This document shows, one piece after another, positions 15,800 to 20,392 of a stretch of DNA of 20,392 nt. The stretch covers positions 1-20,392 of the forward strand of contig JACPSF010000065.1 of the NCBI GenBank assembly GCA_016193385.1, written 5' to 3'. Numbering within the stretch: position 1 is the first letter of the stretch; each line of letters starts with the position of its first letter. The notes beneath the pieces were generated by a model. That model saw nothing but the letters and a program-made list of their open reading frames with translations. It was not told the origin of the DNA and searched no databases. Source of the stretch: Deltaproteobacteria bacterium. GTDB taxonomy: Bacteria > Desulfobacterota_B > Binatia > UBA9968. A program made the position numbers and the translations under genes.

Positions 15800-16363
15800 T
15801 TAGCGTCCGGGAACAAGTTTTTGCTTGAGTCGCATCAGCTTGTTCCGCGACCTTTCATCCACAAAAGTCCCTTTGACCTCCCGTTCGGGAACCAAAGGCT
15901 GCCATAGGTTAACCGGATAGTCCTTGCGCAGGGGATGCCCCTGGAACTCTTCGTAAAGCAGAATCCGCCGCAGGTCAGGATGGCCCAGGAAGCGAATCCC
16001 GAACATGTCCCAGACTTCCCGCTCCAGCCAGTTGGCCCCTTTCCACAAAGGGGTAAGCGAATCCACTGCCGGAGCCGCCTCGGGCACGGGAACCTTGACC
16101 CGCAGTCGCTCCCCGCGGGGCATAGAGTGCAAATGGTAAACGACCTCGAAGCGCGGCTCCTTTTTGCCCAGGTAATCCACGGCCGTGATATCGGTGAGAA
16201 AATTAAAAGCGAGTTTCGGATCGTCTCTGAAAGTGCGGAAGGTCTCGCACAGTCTTTCCCTGCGGATCACGATGGTCTGATCGCCTCGAAAGGCGTGCGT
16301 ATCGAGGATGCCGTCCGCTAATCGCTCCTTAAGATATTGAATGGTCGGGCTATCTTCCGCCAT
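15800..16363 (-). CDS. nuoC: NADH-quinone oxidoreductase subunit C (30-kDa-like)
   Basis: NuoC is a structural subunit of the peripheral arm that packs against NuoD and NuoB. The 187-residue protein has the complete family signature near residues 111-150: NWLEREVWDMFGIRFLGHPD, then LRRILLYEEF and GHPLRKDYP. It starts only 6 nt after the nuoA stop, which leaves no room for nuoB, the gene that normally stands between nuoA and nuoC. Confidence 0.95.
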   Translation of the reverse strand: MAEDSPTIQYLKERLADGILDTHAFRGDQTIVIRRERLCETFRTFRDDPKLAFNFLTDITAVDYLGKKEPRFEVVYHLHSMPRGERLRVKVPVPEAAPAVDSLTPLWKGANWLEREVWDMFGIRFLGHPDLRRILLYEEFQGHPLRKDYPVNLWQPLVPEREVKGTFVDERSRNKLMRLKQKLVPGR

Positions 16364-16369
16364 AAAGGC

Positions 16370-16726
16370 CTACGCCCACTCCAGAGCCCCTTTTTTCCAC
16401 ACATAGATGAAGCCTACGACCAAAATGAGAAGGAAAATTCCCATTTCGACGAGCCCGAACACGCCCAGCCGGCGAAAGAGAATCGCCCACGGATAGAGAA
16501 ATACGACTTCGATATCGAAGATGAGGAAGAGCATGGCCACAAGGTAAAACTTGACGGAAAATCTGATTCGGGCGTCGCCTCTGGGCGGGTTGCCCGACTC
16601 AAAGGGCTCACCTTTGACGGAGCTGGATCTCTTGGGGCCGAGCAGAGAAGCGATCAAGAGGAGGGAAAGCACGATGATCCCTGCAAAGAGAAACACGATC
16701 AGCAAGGGAAGATAGGGATGGGCCAT
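16370..16726 (-). CDS. nuoA: NADH-quinone oxidoreductase subunit A
   Basis: NuoA is a three-helix membrane subunit at the hinge between the two arms; its first loop lies by the quinone cavity. The 118-residue protein has GEPFESGNPPRGDARIRFSV and KFYLVAMLFLIFDIEVVFLY with the conserved Asp/Glu of TM2. The loop residue is Ser (FESG), as in E. coli, rather than the Cys of mitochondrial ND3. An in-frame TAG 9 nt upstream fixes the start at ATG 16726, and no Shine-Dalgarno site is visible. A terminator-like hairpin lies just upstream. It is the first gene of the nuo operon. Confidence 0.95.
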   Translation of the reverse strand: MAHPYLPLLIVFLFAGIIVLSLLLIASLLGPKRSSSVKGEPFESGNPPRGDARIRFSVKFYLVAMLFLIFDIEVVFLYPWAILFRRLGVFGLVEMGIFLLILVVGFIYVWKKGALEWA

Positions 16727-16738
16727 AAAAGGCTATGT

Positions 16739-16770
16739 AAAAAACCATACCCGTCGGTACAGAGGTATGG
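16739..16770 (-). terminator. Hairpin plus T6 just upstream of nuoA (terminator or attenuator)
   Basis: On the minus strand CCATACC (16770-16764) pairs with GGTATGG (16751-16745) around a 12-nt loop, and six T residues (16744-16739) follow at once. This is the form of an intrinsic terminator. It may end the htrA transcript, or act as a leader attenuator if transcription starts at the promoter candidate at 16812-16840. Confidence 0.5.
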
Positions 16771-16811
16771 AAAGAAGCTCCCGAGATGTCACCAGGAGGC
16801 AAATTTAGCTT

Positions 16812-16840
16812 TTCTTATTGGAAAATGGACCTTATGTCAA
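16812..16840 (-). promoter_or_regulatory. Candidate sigma70 promoter for the nuo operon
   Basis: A perfect -35 hexamer TTGACA (16840-16835) is followed after 17 nt by TAAGAA (17-12 of the same block), a weak -10 match. AATAAG at 15-nt spacing is an alternative. It lies in the 152-nt gap between htrA and nuoA and points at nuoA. Confidence 0.4.
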
Positions 16841-16878
16841 GGAAGGGATCGCCCCTTGGGGTGAGTCGTTGGAGGGCC

Positions 16879-18015
16879 TTACTTGAGCTCTTCGAGGGTG
16901 ACCTTCACTTCCTGCCGCCTTTTGTCCCGCACCAGGGCTACGTTTACCGCGTCTCCCACCTTGTACTGTTCCAGGATCAGAAACAAATCGTTGACTGACT
17001 CAATTTTCTTCCCGCCGATCGCCACGATCACATCGCCCAGGCTGACCCGGCCGAAAGCGTCCCGCCTGGTCGGCCGGATTCCCGCCTTGGCTGCGACGCT
17101 GCCCGGTACCACCTCGACCACCAAAACCCCGCTCAAGCCCAGCTCCTGGGCCAGTTGATCCTCCGCCACCTGGATCCCAAGCCCGGGGCGAATGACCTTT
17201 CCGTAACGAATCAGCTCCGGGACCACCCGATTGACCGTATCCACGGGGATGGCAAAGCCGATCCCGGCGGAGGCGCCCGAGGGACTGTAGATGGCCGTAT
17301 TGACTCCGATCAAGCGACCCGCGCTGTCAAGCAAAGGCCCGCCGGAGTTGCCTGGGTTGATCGCCGCGTCGGTCTGAATGACTCCCTGAATCGGACGGCG
17401 CGTCACGGACTCGATCTCCCGCCCGAGCGCGCTGATCACCCCTGTCGTTAAGGTTTGATCGAGACCGAAGGGATTGCCTATGGCAAGGACCTTTTGCCCC
17501 ACCTGAAGATCTTGCGAGGAACCGACCGGAATGGGCCGGAGCCGGCTTGTGGGTGCGTCGATACGCAAAACGGCGAGGTCTTTGTCTGGGGCCACTCCGA
17601 CACGCCGCGCCTTCCAGGTCGAATGATCGGCAAGAGTCACTTGAGCAGCGGAGGCATCTTGGATCACATGGAAGTTGGTAACGATGTTTCCCGACTCATC
17701 CCAGATGAAACCCGAACCTGTCCCTTCCGGGATTTGCAGCAGGTTGAGAGTGAATATGTCGCGCGCCACGGTCAGCGTAGTGATATGCACCACCGAAGGC
17801 GACGCCCGGCGAAAGAGCGCGATCGTGGCTTTTTCGTCGGCGGAGAGATCCGTGCGGGGAGCGACGGGCCGCGGCGCTGCGCGCGGAACCACCGGAGAGG
17901 CCCCGTGGGCCCACAACTTCCACAGCAATACCGCCATGAGCCCGAGACACGCTAACGGCACCCAAAGGTAGTTCAAAAAACTATAGCGGCTGCGCTGGGG
18001 ATTGGCAGTTAACAC
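16879..18015 (-). CDS. Membrane-anchored HtrA/Deg-type serine protease with one PDZ domain
   Basis: This is a periplasmic quality-control protease of the HtrA (DegP/DegQ/DegS) family. The 378-residue protein has an N-terminal membrane anchor at about residues 18-36, a Pro/Ala-rich linker, a trypsin-like domain and one C-terminal PDZ domain (about 278-375). The catalytic triad is intact: H116 in TNFHVIQDA, D146 in DKDLAVLRID, and S224 in NPGNSGGPLLD. One PDZ domain plus the uncleaved-looking anchor makes it DegS-like in layout, though not necessarily in function. Translation starts at GTG 18015 with GAGGTG about 6 nt upstream. It is on the same strand as nuoA, 152 nt upstream, with a terminator-like hairpin between them, so co-transcription is uncertain. 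It diverges from the transporter genes across a MITE-like repeat. Confidence 0.93.
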   Translation of the reverse strand: MLTANPQRSRYSFLNYLWVPLACLGLMAVLLWKLWAHGASPVVPRAAPRPVAPRTDLSADEKATIALFRRASPSVVHITTLTVARDIFTLNLLQIPEGTGSGFIWDESGNIVTNFHVIQDASAAQVTLADHSTWKARRVGVAPDKDLAVLRIDAPTSRLRPIPVGSSQDLQVGQKVLAIGNPFGLDQTLTTGVISALGREIESVTRRPIQGVIQTDAAINPGNSGGPLLDSAGRLIGVNTAIYSPSGASAGIGFAIPVDTVNRVVPELIRYGKVIRPGLGIQVAEDQLAQELGLSGVLVVEVVPGSVAAKAGIRPTRRDAFGRVSLGDVIVAIGGKKIESVNDLFLILEQYKVGDAVNVALVRDKRRQEVKVTLEELK

Positions 18016-18076
18016 CGAGACACCTCAAGCACTGATATCAAGAGACAAATTTAAAAGCTATGTTTCAAAACAGACT

Positions 18077-18221
18077 TATAGTGACGGAATTAAATAAATT
18101 GACATCAAATCCCCCCTCGCTCTCCTAAATCCTCCTCGATCCCCCTTTACCAAAGGGGGGAAAAGGGGGATTTGAGGGAGGATAGGGGGATTATGGTAAT
18201 TTTCTTTTTTCCTTCACTATA
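18077..18221. mobile_element. MITE-like 145-bp imperfect palindrome
   Basis: The ends are near-perfect inverted copies: TATAGTGACGGA (18077-18088) and the complement of TCCTTCACTATA (18210-18221). Similarity continues inwards through AT-rich sequence, then C-rich and G-rich arms. The centre holds CCCCCTTTACCAAAGGGGGG (18141-18160). The whole element can fold into one hairpin and encodes nothing. A TA at each tip would fit a Tc1/mariner-IS630 type of insertion. It sits in the 356-nt gap between the divergent htrA and transporter genes. Confidence 0.6.
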
Positions 18222-18290
18222 GTCAAGAGGCCGCCTGGCTCTCAGGCCAATCACCCGGCATTCTGTTCGGCCCTTCATCCGGCGCGGGCC

Positions 18291-18319
18291 TTGACTCAAA
18301 GCCCCCGATCTGAAAATAT
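18291..18319 (+). promoter_or_regulatory. Candidate promoter of the ABC transporter operon
   Basis: TTGACT (18291-18296), a 5 of 6 match to the -35 consensus, is followed after 17 nt by AAATAT (18314-18319), a weak -10. It lies about 53 nt before the substrate-binding protein start and downstream of the MITE-like element. Confidence 0.3.
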
Positions 18320-18371
18320 CGACAGCCGGGCTCGTTCAGATGGAACGGGACCAAAAAGGAGGGCACAACCG

Positions 18372-19345
18372 ATGCTGCGGAATCTGAAAGTTTTTCTCAT
18401 TTTCCTGGCATTGACGCTCGTGATATCGGGGCCGGCTTTGGGGGGAAAGTCGTCCTTTACGGCTCGCTGGAGTCCGATACCGTAGAGGCCGTCAGAAAGG
18501 CTTTCCAAAAGAAGACCGGGATAGAGGCGGAATATTGGAGGGCCTCGGCTACCAAGGTCATGGATAGGGCCCTGAGCGAGTATCGAGCCGGAAGGCCGCT
18601 CTTTGATGTCATATTAACCAACGATAACCCGCTGCAAATCATGCAGAAACAGGGGGTCTTTGCCAAATATGAGTCGCCGTCGGCTAAGGACTTCCCCAAG
18701 GACGCGATCGACCCCAACCTGGGCCCGAGATACCGCAATGTCATTGTCGGTGTCGTTTACAACAAAGGTGTGATCAAATCCGCCGATGCGCCGAAATCCC
18801 TCGAGGACCTCCTGAAGCCCCAATACAAGGGGAAGCTGGTCATGCCGGATCCCACACAGCACACGACGACTACCCAGTGGGTTGCCAGTCTCTTCAAGCT
18901 CATGGGGAAAGAAAAGGCGGACAAATTTATTCGTGACCTTGCCGCCATGAAGCCGATTCTCGTCGAATCGCTCCTGCCCGCGGCTGAGCGCGTCACTACC
19001 GGAGAGACGCCAATTGCAATAACTTATGTCAAATATGCGTTTATCTTCGGCCAAAAAGGGGCTCCGATGGACTACGTGCGGCTTGAAAAAATGCTGGGAG
19101 ACGGCCACTATGCTCCCCTCAGCAACAAGGCCCCCCACCCCAACGCAGGGAAAACCTTCATCGATTTTTTCCTCGGTGATGAGAGCATGAACATCATGGC
19201 GAAGATGGGTGAGTTCGTCAACCGCAAGGGGGTCTTTCCGCCGCTACCGGACGCAGACAAAATCCAATTTGTCGAGATGCTGGATCTTGACACGAAGGGT
19301 TTCGCAGAAAAAAAGAAGGAATACGCCAAGATCTTTTTACGCTAA
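18372..19345 (+). CDS. AfuA-like ABC transporter substrate-binding protein, frameshifted near the N-terminus
   Basis: This is a periplasmic binding protein of the Fe(3+)/2-aminoethylphosphonate (extracellular solute-binding family 1) type. ATG 18372 has AAGGAGGG upstream (18357-18363) and encodes a signal peptide (MLRNLKVFLIFLALTLVISG), but that frame stops at 18485. The mature protein continues in the next frame as KVVLYGSLESDTVEAVRKAF from about 18446. The long uninterrupted part starts at ATG 18560 and ends at 19345. The two halves join if the six-G run at 18440-18445 had seven Gs (LGGKVVLYGS), giving about 324 residues, a normal family length. Family features include YRAGRPLFDVILTND and a late GEFVNRKGVFPPLPD. 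The ligand cannot be told from sequence alone. The permease gene follows after 14 nt. Confidence 0.8.
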
Positions 19346-19359
19346 GCCCCCAGCAGATT

Positions 19360-20392
19360 GTGAACCACCGATCCGTGGCAGCCGGCCGCGACCTTCCCGC
19401 CGGATGGGCGCTCAGCCGGGCGGGAATTTTTCTCACCCAACCCATCAATCTAATCTTCCTTGGGGTCGCGGGGATTGTCGCCTTTCTGAGCCTGTACCCG
19501 ACCTTTTTCCTTATTTACGGGAGCCTCATCGACGCGCCGTTGGGTGTGCCGGGCCACTTCACGCTCAACAATTATATTCGCGCCTACTCCGATCCGGAGT
19601 CCTACCGCCTGATCCTGACCTCCTTTGTCTTCGGCCTCGGGGCCTCAGGCCTGTCGGTGGTCCTCGCCTTAACCCTGGCCTGGATTACCATCAGGACCAA
19701 CGCCCCCTTCAGCAGGCTCTTCGAGCTCACCGCGATCGTTCCCAACATCATGCCGCCCATTCTGATCGCTATCTCATGGGTCCTTCTCCTCAATCCGAAC
19801 AACGGCCTGATCAATGCCTCGCTGGCGAAGCTCTTCGGCCTTGAGAGCGGCCCGTTTAATATCTATTCCCTCCCCGGACTGATGTTTGTCGAAGGGCTGA
19901 TCCTGACCCCACTCGCCTTTCTGATCATTGCGGCCGCCCTGAAAGGCATGGATCCCTCCCTGGAAGAATCGGCCAAAACCCTCGGCTCCAGTGAGTTTGG
20001 CATCGCCTGGCGCATCACTTTTCCCCTCATGAGGCCGGCGATCCTGGCGGCCGCCACTTTGAATTTCGTCAGGGCCGTGGAGAGCTTCGATACCCCGGCC
20101 ATTATCGCGTTGCCCGCCCGGATCGAGGTCTTTACCACCAAGATTTGGCGCGAGGCCCTGGGCTCCTTTCCGACCAACCACAACCTGGCAGCAACTTACG
20201 GGGTAGGAATCCTGGTGATCGCCCTGCTCTTCGTCTACCTCTACCGTCGCTTCACCTCGCAAATCGAGAGCTTTTCCACCGTGACCGGCAAAGGCTTCCG
20301 ACCGCATCAAATTGATCTCGGCGGATGGAGGTATCTTGGCACGCTGGTCGCCCTGCTCCTTCTCGTCCTGATGGTGGTTTTGCCCTTTCTGG
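19360..20392 (+). CDS. ABC transporter permease (AfuB/FbpB-like), 3' end beyond the window
   Basis: An uninterrupted frame starts at GTG 19360 (MNHRSVAAGRDLPAGW), or possibly GTG 19375, and is open for 344 codons to the right edge. It has multiple membrane helices, starting near residues 30-52. An EAA-type cytoplasmic loop lies at about 202-225 (EESAKTLGSSEFGIAWRITF, then PLMRP), the site that docks on the ATPase subunit. After the first module a new hydrophobic segment begins at about residue 328, as expected for the double-module permeases of iron(III)-type importers (usually more than 500 residues). It lies 14 nt after the substrate-binding gene, so the two are surely one operon. An ATPase gene is expected downstream. 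Confidence 0.85.
   Translation, partial: MNHRSVAAGRDLPAGWALSRAGIFLTQPINLIFLGVAGIVAFLSLYPTFFLIYGSLIDAPLGVPGHFTLNNYIRAYSDPESYRLILTSFVFGLGASGLSVVLALTLAWITIRTNAPFSRLFELTAIVPNIMPPILIAISWVLLLNPNNGLINASLAKLFGLESGPFNIYSLPGLMFVEGLILTPLAFLIIAAALKGMDPSLEESAKTLGSSEFGIAWRITFPLMRPAILAAATLNFVRAVESFDTPAIIALPARIEVFTTKIWREALGSFPTNHNLAATYGVGILVIALLFVYLYRRFTSQIESFSTVTGKGFRPHQIDLGGWRYLGTLVALLLLVLMVVLPFL

Noticed and set aside
15800..16726. Possibility that nuoB is hidden in another frame or fused to NuoA or NuoC
   Set aside because: NuoA and NuoC have normal lengths and ends, only 6 nt separate them, and no NuoB-type cysteine motif appears in either.

Overview
This GC-rich bacterial window is dominated by an almost complete respiratory complex I (nuo) operon on the minus strand. 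Gene content and style fit an uncultivated soil or sediment lineage of the Deltaproteobacteria/Binatota/NC10/Rokubacteria kind. This placement is an impression from protein sequence, not a phylogenetic result. Short interspersed palindromic repeats and indels in otherwise good genes suggest a metagenome-derived or repeat-rich genome.

Layout. (1) Positions 1-326, minus: the start of a small Cys-rich, zinc-ribbon-like protein cut by the window edge, with a good sigma70-type promoter at 377-405. (2) 679-3809, plus: a PaaK-like adenylate-forming domain followed by an NRPS-type adenylation domain and a carrier protein domain. This was probably once one long reading frame; a deletion near 2190 appears to have removed adenylation motifs A1-A2 and shifted the frame. 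(3) 3942-16726, minus: nuoA-C-D-E-F-G-H-J-K-L-M-N in the canonical order, except that nuoB and nuoI are both absent with no room left for them. A REP-like palindrome encodes the end of NuoM and touches the nuoN start, nuoK and nuoL are separated by an unexplained 307-nt gap, and heptamer repeats lie between nuoD and nuoE. (4) 16879-18015, minus: an HtrA/Deg-type membrane-anchored serine protease immediately upstream of nuoA. Between them are a candidate promoter and a terminator-like hairpin. (5) 18077-18221: a MITE-like, 145-bp imperfect palindrome between divergent genes. (6) 18372-20392, plus: a Fe(3+)-type (AfuA-like) ABC transporter substrate-binding protein with an apparent one-base frameshift in its signal peptide region, then a two-module permease running off the right edge.

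How the parts work together. The nuo genes encode the NADH input module (E, F, G), part of the quinone-linking arm (C, D) and the whole membrane proton-pumping arm (A, H, J, K, L, M, N). A working enzyme would need NuoB (cluster N2) and NuoI (clusters N6a/b) from elsewhere in the genome. The transporter genes form a separate uptake operon. The adenylation/carrier genes look like a specialised biosynthesis remnant or module with an unknown, possibly non-alpha-amino-acid substrate.
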